From positions 62,001 to 126,000 of the forward strand of contig JADGDE010000007.1 of NCBI GenBank assembly GCA_016745035.1: a DNA stretch of 64,000 bases, in the 5' to 3' direction. Source of the DNA: Thiotrichales bacterium. GTDB taxonomy: Bacteria > Pseudomonadota > Gammaproteobacteria > Beggiatoales > Beggiatoaceae. Shown piece after piece: positions 7,760 to 20,296 of the stretch. The position numbers and the translations under genes are program-made. Under the pieces are notes generated by a model. It was not told where the DNA came from. It was given only the letters and a program-made list of their open reading frames with translations, and searched no databases. Every line of letters begins with the position of its first letter. Within the stretch, counting starts at the first letter, position 1.

Positions 7760-8879
7760 TTAACATCTCATTAAGCAAATTGTTAACCTTCTTATAGCGT
7801 ATTTCCACATGCTCTTTTTTCTGGGTTGAATAAGTAATGGCATTAAAAAATTCGGCATCCTCTAACAGTTGTAGGGCTTGATCTTGAAAGCGCTTTTCTT
7901 GACTTAGTAATTTTTGAAAATCGGACTCAGCAAGCTTTGCCATAACGACCGTCCAAACCTCAAATAACGTTGAATTTTTAGAGCGCTTGCCTGAATTTCT
8001 TTGAGATTTTTCAAAACCAAATTGACCTAGTAATTGAAAACAGCGTTCAATAGCAAGAGTGTATTTTTGTTTAAATATTCCTCTGTGCGCTTCACCTCCT
8101 GTTTTAATATCCTCCATCGCTTTATCAAGAAAAGAAGCCATTTCTTTTTTATTTGCAGGGGCAAGATAATCAAAGTGATAAAATGCCCAAAAACGCAATA
8201 CCAATTCTTGATCTCGCATACGTTTCGAGAGATCACCTAGCATTTTTTTGGAACATTCAAGGCTTGCTAAATATTCAAGTAGTTCTCGATCTTTCGGTTT
8301 CGCCAAGGCATTGCGGATTTCTTGGTTATTTAAGGTTAAACCTCCGGTATTAATCCGTCTAAAAATAGAGTGTTTGACATCATTTGGTGTGCCGGGGCGA
8401 ATCATATAAACTGTGACAGGGCATTCTTTAATGCGCCTTTGGTAAGTGCGGTGCAATTGGTCGTACGTTTTGCCATTGAGTTCTGTTAAAAATTCCAAAT
8501 TACTAAGCCGTAATTTTTTATCAATGACAAATTTTCGGATGGAAGATAAACGTTGCAAGCCATCGACAATAAGCCAATTATCGTCCTCAGAGGCATCAAA
8601 ATAAAAGGCAGGTAAAGGAAAGCGAATCAGGATAGATTCAATTAAGCGGCTCATTTTGCCCGGATCCCACAACTCAGCACGACGTTGAAAGTCTGTATTC
8701 ATATCAATTTCGTCATGTTGAATACGTTCAATCAGGGTATCTAAGGATTTAGGCTCAACAACAATATCAATTTCAGAAGGGTTAAAAGGCTTCATCACCG
8801 GATCAAAAAATTCAGATTCTTCCTCAGATTCTTGGGAACTTAATTCTTCGTCAAGATCTGTTTCTGGATACTCTGCCAT
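7752..8879 (-). CDS. DUF262 (GmrSD N-terminal-like) protein
   Basis: A 375-residue protein with an acidic N-terminus and a DUF262 domain: NTDFQRRAELW at about 61-71, a DGLQR motif at 106-110 (the ParB-like DGQQR nucleotide-binding motif), and FRRINTGGLTLNNQEIRNAL. DUF262 is the N-terminal domain of GmrSD type IV restriction enzymes, but the DUF1524 His-Asn-His nuclease domain is absent here. It is the first gene of a three-gene operon with a good ribosome-binding site (AAGGAAAAA). A sensing or NTP-dependent regulatory role in defence is likely. Confidence 0.85.
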   Translation of the reverse strand: MAEYPETDLDEELSSQESEEESEFFDPVMKPFNPSEIDIVVEPKSLDTLIERIQHDEIDMNTDFQRRAELWDPGKMSRLIESILIRFPLPAFYFDASEDDNWLIVDGLQRLSSIRKFVIDKKLRLSNLEFLTELNGKTYDQLHRTYQRRIKECPVTVYMIRPGTPNDVKHSIFRRINTGGLTLNNQEIRNALAKPKDRELLEYLASLECSKKMLGDLSKRMRDQELVLRFWAFYHFDYLAPANKKEMASFLDKAMEDIKTGGEAHRGIFKQKYTLAIERCFQLLGQFGFEKSQRNSGKRSKNSTLFEVWTVVMAKLAESDFQKLLSQEKRFQDQALQLLEDAEFFNAITYSTQKKEHVEIRYKKVNNLLNEMLND

Positions 8880-9082
8880 ATATTTTTTCCTTCATGCACA
8901 TTGAAATCTTATAATAAATCATCATCCAGTTTAGTTTCACAAACACAATACCACCCCCCAAATTTTACCCAACTGACACGTTTTTATAAATACCAAAAAT
9001 TAACAAAATTTATCCATTTAATCCAAAGTCAAGCCAGTCATTTGAGCATTTATTGCTGACCTTGGCAATGCCTTAATTGAAG

Positions 9083-9110
9083 CTGACGGCAAGCGAGCAC
9101 TTGCCATCAG
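9083..9110. terminator. Hairpin after the FG-GAP protein gene
   Basis: CTGACGGCAAG pairs with CTTGCCATCAG across a 6-nt loop, with one mismatch. It lies 10 bp past the stop of the minus-strand FG-GAP gene. No clear T-run follows. The remaining bases between 8880 and 9083 show no gene. Confidence 0.5.
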
Positions 9111-9119
9111 TTTATCGCG

Positions 9120-12100
9120 TTATTGGATTAAGTAGAGGTATTGACGATCCCCGTTTGGATAGGTCACTTCAAAACGTGCGCTATCGACTGGGTTAAATTC
9201 AATTCCGCCACTTTGAGGCAATGCACCTCGACGAACAACATAGTCAAATAATGCTAAGTGACTTTGTCCATCAATGCTAAAGCTGATAGTCCCTGGGATG
9301 GTGCTTGGATTATCATCAAAGTGCAACTGCACGGCATCAATGCGGTTATCGGTTTCTGCCAATGTGAGTAAGGCTTCTCGATCCGCAGGTGTGGGTAAGA
9401 TTAACTGCCAACGCCGTACGCCTTGATTGTCATCAAAGACAAAAACCGCCCCAAAATCGACATCGGGGAATAAGACACTGGCATCATAAATTCCCAGCGC
9501 AAGATTGCGATCAGCACTGACAGCTTCGGCGATGAAATGCGGACGACCGACACGGTAAAGCTGATTGTTTTCATGTTGATAGAATAAGCGCAATTGCCCA
9601 TCGGTATCGGTTTCTAAACGCTCGACTGTGCCATAATTTTCAAAGTCGGCTATCAGTGCGTCGAGGTCATGAATCGCGGCTTGCACGGTGACAATCTGTC
9701 CTTGAGCGGTGGTAAAGTGACCTGTGCCGTTGGATTCTAATACAATGCTGGCAGGGGCATTTTCAGCCGCTTGGGTCATGTCCACGGGCATGAGTTCAAC
9801 CAAGGTACTGCCAATACGGGCTTGCAAGTGTCCGGTGTCCGGGTCTTGAGTCAAGTTGATATTGCCTGCACGGCGTAAACCAAAACCAGTTAAAGCGCGG
9901 CGATTATTAACATCATCACCGACCAAGACTTTAATATCTTCAAGTACCGATGGCGCTTTATCGACCACGGGTTCATTTAAGTCGATGACTTCAATCGGCT
10001 TAGGTACTTTGTTTTTATAGGCTTTTTTCTTCGGTGCTTTTTTGATTTTTTTGCACATCGGTTTGAGTTTCTGCCCTTTAGGAATCGACTTGCGTTGCTT
10101 AAAGCGCGTACCTGGACCGACAATCAAGCGTGCGCCAATTTTGATCGTGATTTTGACAATCAAGACATTGGCAACCCGTACTGTGCCGCGAATTTCCCGA
10201 TCCGTAATTTCGGGGCGTGGCTCGTCAGGTTGACCGATGACGGTGATATTTTCTAACGGTGCTTGCTCGTCGTTGATTTCTTCTAGTTTGGTCAAAGGCA
10301 GTTTCACGCCCATGCGCCCACCAAAGCCCAAGGCGGTGATTTGATAGCCCTCAGGCAGGGCATTAAACCAGTCGATAAATTCGCCTTCGCCATCAAAGAG
10401 TTTGACTTGGCGATAGCCTGCGCGAGCGACGATAATATCGGCTTTGTTATCGCTATTGACATCGCCTGTGCTCAAGAGCAAGCCTTTGCCTTGGTAAGCA
10501 TTGCCGCATTGACTTGCTGCGGGGTTTTGCGCGCCATCATCGGAGCCAGAAAAAGCGTTAAAGCGTTTTTGTAGATTGCCCTTGTTGTCATAAACCGCGA
10601 CACCATAGGCTGTTTGCGCTTGTGATTCAGCGACGACAATTTCTGCTTTACCATCACCATTGACATCACCGACAGTCACCGTTAAACCTTTGGTGTTGGT
10701 ATCAGGGTTGGGTGTGGCTTTGAAGTTGTCCATCAGCTTGGCGTTTTCATCAAAAATAAAGACGTTGTTGTCGTTATCATGGGCATTGTCGGCAAGGACA
10801 ACTATTAATTCATCCACGCCATCACCATCGACATCTCCGGTGGCAATATTGATACGGTTTTTACCGTTGAGGACATTAAGCGCACGCACCGCTTTACCAT
10901 CGGATTCGTATAAATTCACCGTATCATCAGCAGATTGATTGGTGACCATGATTTCAAAATCATTATCGGCATCGACATCACCAAAGGCGATTAATACGCC
11001 TTGGTCGTCGCCATTACTGATAATTTTGCCAATCGCTTCGCGGTTGGTGTTATAAATCAGCATGTCTTTGCCTTTATTGATGCCGCCGGTGGCAATATCG
11101 GTCAGCCCATCACGGTCAAAATCAACTGGGTTGATATAAATGCCACGCCCTTCAAGGTCGGCATTAAAGCTGTGGAATAAATCGCCATCGGCAGGCTCGA
11201 CCAGATGAATACTGTTTTCATCACAGGCATAAGCGCCCAAGACCACTAAGTTATCGGTATTAATTTCATCATTATTATCGAAACTAAAGGCTGGTGGGAT
11301 TTGTGGCTCAATCGCTGTATCGGCCGTGGTATCAGCATCAACCACGACTTCGGTGCTGGGATAGACGTAGTCGTCTTTTTTGATCCGTACTTCGTGTTTG
11401 CCTTCGCTAACTTTCGGAATCTGATAGCGTCCATCACCATCTTCGTCTTCAATGATAACAATCTCGCCATCAATAATGATTTCAATGGTTGCGCCAATGA
11501 TGACTTCACCTTGTTCATCACGGGGGCTAACGGTAACTTTATCCAGCACTGGGGCTTGTGCCATGGTCACACGTACTTCGGTTTTGACGCTGACATCGGG
11601 GTCTTGCGGATCATCTGTGGGCAGCGCTTCTAGGCGAATCACCTCGGTAGGATAACTGCGATCTTCTTTGCGAACTTTGATTTCATATTCGCCTTCGTGG
11701 GCGCTGGGGATTTCGTAGCGACCATCGTTATCTTCATCAATAATAATCACAATTTCAGCATTAATGACAATTTCGATTTCACCGCCGATAATGGGATCAC
11801 CTTTATCGTCCTCTGGAGTAATGAAAATATTTTCTAATAGTTTGCGCAAGTCATCATTGTCATTGACAGCAAAGGCGCTGGAGAGCGCTTCAGCTTGTTT
11901 ATTGCCATCATTGCTGACAATTTTCAGTTGGTAATCTCCAGCGACATCGGGTGTCCAGGTGTATCCGTCTACTGCACCGCTAATATTGCGGGCAAGGGCT
12001 TGAAACTCGCCATCGTCAATACGGTAATATAAATCGGTGCTTAAGTTGGCGCTATTATCATCGCCTTCTTTGTTCTCATCACTGACAAAGAAGCTAATGC

Positions 12101-12728
12101 GGTTTTCTGTGCCAACGATCATTGGCTCTGGGGTGTCAATTAGGACGACGGGAGCAGGATCCTCTGCGTCGGTTTTACCATCGTCATTAATTTTTAATTC
12201 TAAAATCTCATAAGCGCTATGACCCAAGCCATCACTTAATTTGACTTCAATGCGTATATTATCGCCTTGTTCGGCAACAGCAGGGGCGGTAAATTCGATG
12301 CTGCTAAAATCAATGCTATCCAAGTTAGCTGTCGCATCCACGGTACTTAAATCAGTGCTGCCAGGGTTCGCTAGGGCATCATCGGTGGTACTGGCGGTAG
12401 CTAGCGCATTTAATAAGCCTTTATCTGCACACCAATAAAATTGGGCTTTGGCATTATTATGCGTATCCACATTGGCAAGGGCGGAGATTAAAATCGTATC
12501 GCCCTCGAGCATTTCCGCTGGGGGTTGTAATAATTTTAGCGTCGGTTTTTCGACATTTTCCAGCACCTCATCAACAACCGGGTTTTCGCCGATACAGTTT
12601 TCAACGGCGCTGGCATTAAAGGATAAACCACCGAGGGCTAGGGCAATAGCGCTGGCTAAATACGATTTTTTCATCGGGCTTACAAGTGTGAGTAAATACT
12701 GATAAGTCGGATTTTGCTGTGTGTACAT
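9120..12728 (-). CDS. Large secreted FG-GAP/VCBS repeat protein
   Basis: About 1200 residues. I prefer the ATG at 12728 because AGGAG lies 8 nt upstream; ATG 12734 is too close to it, and ATG 12674 starts a classic signal peptide (KKSYLASAIALALGGLSFNASA) directly. Order after the signal: Ig-like segments; two copies of an acidic DGRY-containing carboxypeptidase-regulatory-like module (residues about 300-470); then about five FG-GAP repeats with calcium-loop motifs such as DVDGDGVDE and DVNGDGKAE (about 520-790); a Lys-rich linker; and a C-terminal domain of about 250 residues. FG-GAP repeats fold as calcium-dependent beta-propellers and suggest surface binding or adhesion. No membrane anchor or sorting signal was recognised. 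Confidence 0.8.
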   Translation of the reverse strand: MYTQQNPTYQYLLTLVSPMKKSYLASAIALALGGLSFNASAVENCIGENPVVDEVLENVEKPTLKLLQPPAEMLEGDTILISALANVDTHNNAKAQFYWCADKGLLNALATASTTDDALANPGSTDLSTVDATANLDSIDFSSIEFTAPAVAEQGDNIRIEVKLSDGLGHSAYEILELKINDDGKTDAEDPAPVVLIDTPEPMIVGTENRISFFVSDENKEGDDNSANLSTDLYYRIDDGEFQALARNISGAVDGYTWTPDVAGDYQLKIVSNDGNKQAEALSSAFAVNDNDDLRKLLENIFITPEDDKGDPIIGGEIEIVINAEIVIIIDEDNDGRYEIPSAHEGEYEIKVRKEDRSYPTEVIRLEALPTDDPQDPDVSVKTEVRVTMAQAPVLDKVTVSPRDEQGEVIIGATIEIIIDGEIVIIEDEDGDGRYQIPKVSEGKHEVRIKKDDYVYPSTEVVVDADTTADTAIEPQIPPAFSFDNNDEINTDNLVVLGAYACDENSIHLVEPADGDLFHSFNADLEGRGIYINPVDFDRDGLTDIATGGINKGKDMLIYNTNREAIGKIISNGDDQGVLIAFGDVDADNDFEIMVTNQSADDTVNLYESDGKAVRALNVLNGKNRINIATGDVDGDGVDELIVVLADNAHDNDNNVFIFDENAKLMDNFKATPNPDTNTKGLTVTVGDVNGDGKAEIVVAESQAQTAYGVAVYDNKGNLQKRFNAFSGSDDGAQNPAASQCGNAYQGKGLLLSTGDVNSDNKADIIVARAGYRQVKLFDGEGEFIDWFNALPEGYQITALGFGGRMGVKLPLTKLEEINDEQAPLENITVIGQPDEPRPEITDREIRGTVRVANVLIVKITIKIGARLIVGPGTRFKQRKSIPKGQKLKPMCKKIKKAPKKKAYKNKVPKPIEVIDLNEPVVDKAPSVLEDIKVLVGDDVNNRRALTGFGLRRAGNINLTQDPDTGHLQARIGSTLVELMPVDMTQAAENAPASIVLESNGTGHFTTAQGQIVTVQAAIHDLDALIADFENYGTVERLETDTDGQLRLFYQHENNQLYRVGRPHFIAEAVSADRNLALGIYDASVLFPDVDFGAVFVFDDNQGVRRWQLILPTPADREALLTLAETDNRIDAVQLHFDDNPSTIPGTISFSIDGQSHLALFDYVVRRGALPQSGGIEFNPVDSARFEVTYPNGDRQYLYLIQ

Positions 12729-12885
12729 CAGCATCTCTCCTGAGGGTTGAGCTATTGGTTGGGCGTATTCTGAGTATTAGCAACAGAATGGGAGCAGTTT
12801 ATAACAAAGCCTTCTATAGAGAGCAAGCGCTAGATATACGGTTTATTTAAACCTATGAAATGTTCGATTAATGTTCGTTTAAGGC

Positions 12886-13578
12886 TTAGTGCGATTGAGG
12901 TTTAAGCCAGCGTAACACCAAACGCAAAACCCAAGGCAACACCGCCAGCAGTGCCAAAGATAAAAATAAAGGCAAAGACATAATATCTTGTAAACTTTGC
13001 AATTGCCCTAATTGTGCCCCTGCATTGACATAGACCAAGGTTGCAGGCAACATACCGACCAAACTAATGCCAAAGAAATGTCGCATTGGCATATGTGTCA
13101 GCCCAAATAAAAGATTAACGATAAAAAAGGGCACAATTGGCAGCAGGCGGAGGCTAAACAAATACCAAAGTCCTTCGCGTGCAACCCCTTGGTTAATTTT
13201 TTCCAGTTGTATGGCAAAACGTTGTTCTAAACTCTCCCGCAAGATAAAGCGGGCGCTTAAAAAGGCAATGCTTGCGCCAATACTAGCAGCACAAACCACT
13301 AAAACACTGGTGAGGAAAAAACCAAATATCGCCCCACCGACCACAGTCATCACCGTTGCCAAGGGCAAAGATAATGCCGTTACCATAATATACAACGCAA
13401 AATAAAGCAGGGCACTGAGTTGAGGATGTGCCTGGTAATAATTTTTCAGCGGTTGGTATTGGCTTTGTACATATTCCAAGCTATAAACCTGCACTGGAAT
13501 CAGTTGCAATGCCATAGCAAAGATTGCAATGAATAATAAACCCAAACTCCATTTAAGTGCATGAGGCGGCAATCGCAT
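12886..13578 (-). CDS. TVP38/TMEM64 (DedA-superfamily) membrane protein
   Basis: A 230-residue inner-membrane protein with about six hydrophobic segments. It carries the SNARE-associated/VTT domain signature: LPLATVMTVVGGAIFG, then RLLPIVPFFIVNLLFGLT. Bacterial members of this superfamily are linked to lipid scrambling or undecaprenyl-phosphate handling; the exact role here is unknown. GGAGAG precedes the ATG closely. The gene is divergent from the acyltransferase, with 45 bp between the start codons. Confidence 0.85.
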   Translation of the reverse strand: MRLPPHALKWSLGLLFIAIFAMALQLIPVQVYSLEYVQSQYQPLKNYYQAHPQLSALLYFALYIMVTALSLPLATVMTVVGGAIFGFFLTSVLVVCAASIGASIAFLSARFILRESLEQRFAIQLEKINQGVAREGLWYLFSLRLLPIVPFFIVNLLFGLTHMPMRHFFGISLVGMLPATLVYVNAGAQLGQLQSLQDIMSLPLFLSLALLAVLPWVLRLVLRWLKPQSH

Positions 13579-13623
13579 GGGCTCTCCTATGTTTTGTCAG
13601 CATACTTTGTACACGAGATCATT

Positions 13624-14670
13624 ATGTACCTAAATTCATTTAATTACTTTCGTGGTATTACCATTATCAGCATTGTTGCAGGCCATTGTTATGGACTTAG
13701 CGCCTATCAAATGGATACGTGGTTGCAGCGGCTGGTCATTAACCTGGTTTCAGGCAACGCGGCCTTATTCGTCTTTATTTCTGGCTTTTTGTTTTACCAC
13801 ATTTTTTATCCACGTTATCAATATGGGGCTTTTTTAGCTAAAAAAAGCCTATTTGTCTTAGTGCCTTATCTATTGCTCTCGATTTTGCCCATTTATGCTT
13901 ATGTCTTTAATAACAATACGGGGCATCACCACGATTTTGGCATCACCGATCCCCTAAGCGCCATTGGTTTTTATTATCTCACTGGGGCAACCTTGGTGTC
14001 TTATTGGTATATCCCTTTTATCATGGTTATTTTTGCCCTCTCACCTATGTTTATCTGGTTTATTCGCACAAATCCAAAACAACAAATGATTTTTATGCTC
14101 ATCGGTGCATTGATTGCCATTATTGTGCATCGCCCAATTGATTTGATTAATCCTCTGCAATCGTTGCTTTACTATATCCCTGTGTATAGTTTTGGTATTT
14201 GGGCAGCATTGAATCAGGAAAAAATCTATGCCTATTGGGATGATAAATTAAGCCTTTTATTGTTGTTGGTCTTTAGTCTCGCCTTATATCAAGCACTGTT
14301 TTATGACAACACCGGTAATTTTCACAAAGCCATTTTTGAGTGGGGTGTTTTGGATATTAACTTTATCCAAAAGATGTTTTTAGCTGTGTTTTTTACGGTC
14401 TGGTTGCATCGCTTTGAAGAGCGTGATTTACCTTGGGGCTTATCGAAAACACTGGCATTATTAGCCAGCTACAGTTTCCCGATTTATTTTCTTCACCCGA
14501 TGGTGATTTGGGAATGGCATAAACACTTACCCGCCCCACCGCTATTAAACTTACCTTGGTATGCCTATTTTATATTGGTCGTTAGTGTGGTCATGCTGTT
14601 GAGTTTGGTTATCGCTATGTTAATCAAACGTTTATTCGGTAAGCGCAGTCGTTATCTGATTGGTGGATAA
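13624..14670 (+). CDS. Acyltransferase family 3 (OafA-like) membrane protein
   Basis: About 348 residues with roughly ten transmembrane helices. The N-terminus (YFRGITIISIVAGHCYGL) carries the RG...H signature of acyltransferase-3 enzymes, which transfer acyl groups from cytoplasmic donors to envelope sugars. I chose the ATG at 13624 because homologues start just before this motif; an upstream in-frame ATG at 13561 would overlap the divergent TVP38 gene. The sugar acceptor is not evident. Confidence 0.8.
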   Translation: MYLNSFNYFRGITIISIVAGHCYGLSAYQMDTWLQRLVINLVSGNAALFVFISGFLFYHIFYPRYQYGAFLAKKSLFVLVPYLLLSILPIYAYVFNNNTGHHHDFGITDPLSAIGFYYLTGATLVSYWYIPFIMVIFALSPMFIWFIRTNPKQQMIFMLIGALIAIIVHRPIDLINPLQSLLYYIPVYSFGIWAALNQEKIYAYWDDKLSLLLLLVFSLALYQALFYDNTGNFHKAIFEWGVLDINFIQKMFLAVFFTVWLHRFEERDLPWGLSKTLALLASYSFPIYFLHPMVIWEWHKHLPAPPLLNLPWYAYFILVVSVVMLLSLVIAMLIKRLFGKRSRYLIGG

Positions 14671-14730
14671 GCGTCAAATTAGCTATCCATGTAGAAACGC
14701 AAGAGAGTACAACAGAGCTAGAAAAATGAA

Positions 14731-14747
14731 GCCTTTGCGGAACATCA
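14731..14747. repeat. Degenerate end of the miniature element family
   Basis: GCCTTTGCGGAACATCA differs by one base from the right-end repeat of the miniature elements. It stands alone upstream of thiO and is probably a remnant. Confidence 0.4.
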
Positions 14748-14802
14748 ACCCCTTACTATACAATGCGAGTCTTTGCATATAAGCCTAGGGGTGGGCGCGA
14801 TA

Positions 14803-15909
14803 ATGGATTATCTGATTATCGGTGGTGGTATCAGTGGCTTACTGACTGCCTATTATTTAGATCAAGCGGGTGCGTCCGTTTGTGTTTGTGATCAACAAGA
14901 ATTCGGTCAAGAGTCCTCTTGGGCTGGGGGCGGGATTTTATCGCCTTTATATCCTTGGAATTATGACCCAGCCGTGACGGCACTGGCGACTTGGTCACAG
15001 CAACACTTCCCTGATTTTTTAGATCATATTCATAAAGAAAGCGGGCTAGACCCGGAATATCGCCCTTGTGGTATGTTAGTCCTCGACCAGATGATTGATA
15101 GCAAAGTCGAAGCATGGCAAGCCCTATCGGGGCAAACGCTGGAGACTTGGGATACTGAAAGGCTCAAACAAAAACAAGCGGGCTTAAGTATTGATGGCGA
15201 GCAGCATGTATTTTTGCCCAAAGTCGGACAAGTGCGCAATCCGCGTTTATTGGCAACCTTATTGGCTTATTTAGAACAGCGTCCGAATGTCAGCTTACGT
15301 CCCAAACAAGGCATGAAAGCCCTACGCCTGAATGCGGCTAAGGATAAGGTTTTAGGTGTGGAAACCGATGCGGACGTTATTGATGCGGAACAAGTAATTA
15401 TTTGCGCTGGGGCGTGGACAAACAAACTGTTTCCTGATGCTAATATTAATGTTAAACCGGTGCGCGGGCAGATGCTGTTATTTAAAGCCGTACCTGAATT
15501 GCTCAGCACCATCGTGCTTGGGCGTAAACATTATTTAATTCCACGGCGCGATGGGCGGATTTTAATCGGCAGCACTTTGGAAGAAGTGGGCTTTGATAAA
15601 GCCATCACCGAAATGGCGCGTTTGCAATTGCAAAGCTATGCTTATGATTTGTTGCCAGACTTGCAAGACTACCCGATTGAACACCATTGGGCAGGTTTGC
15701 GCCCCGCCGCTCCCGATGGTATTCCCTACATTGGTAGACATCCTGATATAGAAGGCTTATCGATGAACGCCGGGCATTTTCGCAATGGCATTGTTTTAGG
15801 GCTAGCATCGGCGCGTTTGCTCAGTGATATATTGCAAGGCAACAGCCCTGTTGTAGACCCCAGTCCTTATGCAATTCAAACCCCGCAAAGCGCTGATAAT
15901 CCGGTATAA
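14803..15909 (+). CDS. thiO: Glycine oxidase ThiO
   Basis: A 368-residue FAD-dependent amine oxidase of the DAO family, probably oxidising glycine to the imine used for the thiazole ring of thiamine. The N-terminus has the Rossmann motif IIGGGISGLLTAYYL. SSWAGGGILSPLYPW is the signature that separates ThiO from other DAO enzymes. RPVRGQM-type (KPVRGQMLLF) and GLRPAAPDGIPYIG segments are near the C-terminus. I chose ATG 14803 because it begins right at the Rossmann strand; an upstream ATG adds only ten unrelated residues. No TPP riboswitch was seen upstream. gyrB follows 44 bp downstream. Confidence 0.85.
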   Translation: MDYLIIGGGISGLLTAYYLDQAGASVCVCDQQEFGQESSWAGGGILSPLYPWNYDPAVTALATWSQQHFPDFLDHIHKESGLDPEYRPCGMLVLDQMIDSKVEAWQALSGQTLETWDTERLKQKQAGLSIDGEQHVFLPKVGQVRNPRLLATLLAYLEQRPNVSLRPKQGMKALRLNAAKDKVLGVETDADVIDAEQVIICAGAWTNKLFPDANINVKPVRGQMLLFKAVPELLSTIVLGRKHYLIPRRDGRILIGSTLEEVGFDKAITEMARLQLQSYAYDLLPDLQDYPIEHHWAGLRPAAPDGIPYIGRHPDIEGLSMNAGHFRNGIVLGLASARLLSDILQGNSPVVDPSPYAIQTPQSADNPV

Positions 15910-15950
15910 TGGGAGGTTTAGACAACAGACCCGCAAGCAATCAAGGATAG

Positions 15951-18347
<2,397 letters not shown>

Positions 18348-18368
18348 CATCAATTTTTACCCCGCAAG

Positions 18369-18388
18369 CACGTCGCCTCAGCGGCGTG
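18369..18388. terminator. Hairpin between gyrB and rlmD
   Basis: CACGTCGC pairs with GCGGCGTG over a 4-nt loop. It lies 21 bp after the gyrB stop. It has no strong T-run and may be a weak terminator or an RNA-stabilising hairpin. Confidence 0.4.
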
Positions 18389-18419
18389 TGTAAAATTTCC
18401 ACACTAGGACAGGTAGATT

Positions 18420-19751
18420 ATGGCAGGTCGTCGCCGACGCGCTCGCAGAATTCCCACAGAACCCGTAGTTGCAAAAATTGATAACTTATCCCACGATGGC
18501 CGTGGGGTTGCCCATATTGATGGCAAAACCGTGTTTGTTTTCGGCGGCTTGCCCGACGAGACCGTGGAAATGGTCTATAAACGCACCCATAAGCGCTTTG
18601 ATGAAACCCAAGTCACCAAGGTATTAGAAAATCCGCACCCTGATCGCGTGGAGCCACAATGCAGCAAGTTTGGCATTTGTGGCGGTTGTAATTTACAGCA
18701 CTTAAGTTCAGAGGCGCAAAGACGCTATAAACTCGACATGGTGCTAGAGCAACTCCAGCACATGGGCACAGCCACCCCAGAACACATAGAAACCACCTTG
18801 GAAAGCCCTGTCTGGGGCTACCGCTATAAAGCCCGCCTCGGGGTTAAATATGTGCATAAAAAAGAGCGGCTTTTGATTGGTTTTCGGGAAAAATACAGCC
18901 CTTTTATCGCTGATATGGATGATTGCCCGATTCTCAATCAGCAAATCAGCGAGCAAATACCGACTTTAAGTCGCCTTATCGAAAGCATGGATGCGCGCCA
19001 GCAAATCCCACAGCTAGAAGTCGCGGTTGGTGAAAATCACGCCGCAATTGTGGTACGGCATTTGTGCCCCTTAAGTTTGGCCGATAGACAAAAGTTTGAA
19101 GCCTTTGCCGAGGAGTCGGGGATTCACCTGTATGGACAAGCCGCCGGCCCCGATAGCCTTGAGCCGATTTATCCCAAAGAGTCCACGCCTTTGTATTACA
19201 GCCTCAGTGACAGCTTAAAACTCGACTTTTTGCCTTTAGATTTTACCCAAGTCAATCCTGATATTAATCGGCAAATGGTCGCCCAAGCGATGGACTGGCT
19301 CGCGCCACAACAAGATGAGCGGATTTTAGAATTATTTTGTGGTTTAGGGAATTTCACCCTAGCATTAGCGCAACTGAGTAACCATATTACAGCGGTAGAG
19401 GGCGATGCCAGTTTGATTAAGCGCGCTGACTTAAATGCACAAAGCTATGGCATTGAGCATATCAGCTATGCGGTCGCCGACTTGCAGCAAACCGAGATTT
19501 TAGCCCATTGGCTCAAAGCCGAGTATGATTGCGTGTTACTCGACCCACCGCGCAGTGGCGCTGAGGAAATCTTGGCACAGTTGCCATTGGAAGGGGTTAA
19601 ACGGGTTTTATATGTCTCTTGTAACCCCGCAACACTGGCGCGAGATAGTCGAATTTTGCTAGGCAAGGGTTTGAAGCTTGAGCGGATGGGGATTATGGAT
19701 ATGTTCCCGCACACAGCGCATATTGAAACCATGGCATTGTTCTCGCGATAA
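18420..19751 (+). CDS. rlmD: 23S rRNA (uracil-1939-C5)-methyltransferase
   Basis: A 443-residue SAM-dependent RNA m5U methyltransferase. It has an N-terminal TRAM domain, an iron-sulfur cysteine motif (C-SKFGI-C-GG-C), the SAM-binding LELFCGLGNFTLAL, and the catalytic SCNPATLARD near the C-terminus. The order and length match RlmD. AGGACAGG precedes the ATG. The gene sits 72 bp downstream of gyrB. Confidence 0.93.
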   Translation: MAGRRRRARRIPTEPVVAKIDNLSHDGRGVAHIDGKTVFVFGGLPDETVEMVYKRTHKRFDETQVTKVLENPHPDRVEPQCSKFGICGGCNLQHLSSEAQRRYKLDMVLEQLQHMGTATPEHIETTLESPVWGYRYKARLGVKYVHKKERLLIGFREKYSPFIADMDDCPILNQQISEQIPTLSRLIESMDARQQIPQLEVAVGENHAAIVVRHLCPLSLADRQKFEAFAEESGIHLYGQAAGPDSLEPIYPKESTPLYYSLSDSLKLDFLPLDFTQVNPDINRQMVAQAMDWLAPQQDERILELFCGLGNFTLALAQLSNHITAVEGDASLIKRADLNAQSYGIEHISYAVADLQQTEILAHWLKAEYDCVLLDPPRSGAEEILAQLPLEGVKRVLYVSCNPATLARDSRILLGKGLKLERMGIMDMFPHTAHIETMALFSR

Positions 19752-19782
19752 TTACTGAATAAAAAAACTTAAGGAGCTTAAC

Positions 19783-20283
19783 GTGGCCACAATTACTTTA
19801 GAAGGCAATGCCATCAACACCAATGGCGATTTACCCAGCGTTGGTAGCACCGCGCCTGAATTTAGTCTGACCAAAAATGATTTAAGCGATGTCGGTTTAG
19901 CCGATTTTGCTGGCAAACGCAAAATCATTAACATCGTCCCCAGTTTGGATACCGGCATTTGCGCCACCTCCACCGAAAAATTTAACCAAGCGCTCAATGA
20001 CTTGGATAATGTTGTGGTCTTGGTGGTCTCTGCTGATTTACCGTTTGCTAGCGCGCGTTTTTGTGAAGCGCAAAACATCGACAAAGCCGTGACCTTATCT
20101 ATGATTCGCGGTAAAAAATTCGCCAAAGATTATGGACAATTAATCGTTGATGGGCCGCTTGCCGGACTCTCTGCTCGTGCGGTCTTGGTTTTGGATGCCG
20201 ATAACACCGTGCTACACGCTGAGCAAGTGCCTGAAATTGTCCAAGAACCGGACTATGATGCCGCATTAGCTGTACTCAAATAA
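19783..20283 (+). CDS. tpx: Thiol peroxidase (atypical 2-Cys peroxiredoxin)
   Basis: 166 residues, the normal Tpx length. The peroxidatic Cys is in [12 protein letters not shown] and the resolving Cys in SARFCEAQ, as in E. coli Tpx, which reduces hydroperoxides using thioredoxin. The start codon is GTG with AAGGAG 9 nt upstream. It follows rlmD by 31 bp and could be co-transcribed. Confidence 0.95.
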   Translation: MATITLEGNAINTNGDLPSVGSTAPEFSLTKNDLSDVGLADFAGKRKIINIVPSLDTGICATSTEKFNQALNDLDNVVVLVVSADLPFASARFCEAQNIDKAVTLSMIRGKKFAKDYGQLIVDGPLAGLSARAVLVLDADNTVLHAEQVPEIVQEPDYDAALAVLK

Positions 20284-20296
20284 TATAATCACTCGT

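Noticed and set aside
14671..14802. Possible TPP riboswitch upstream of thiO.
   Set aside because: No THI-box core (CTGAGA and its partner segments) is visible; only a degenerate miniature-element end lies there.
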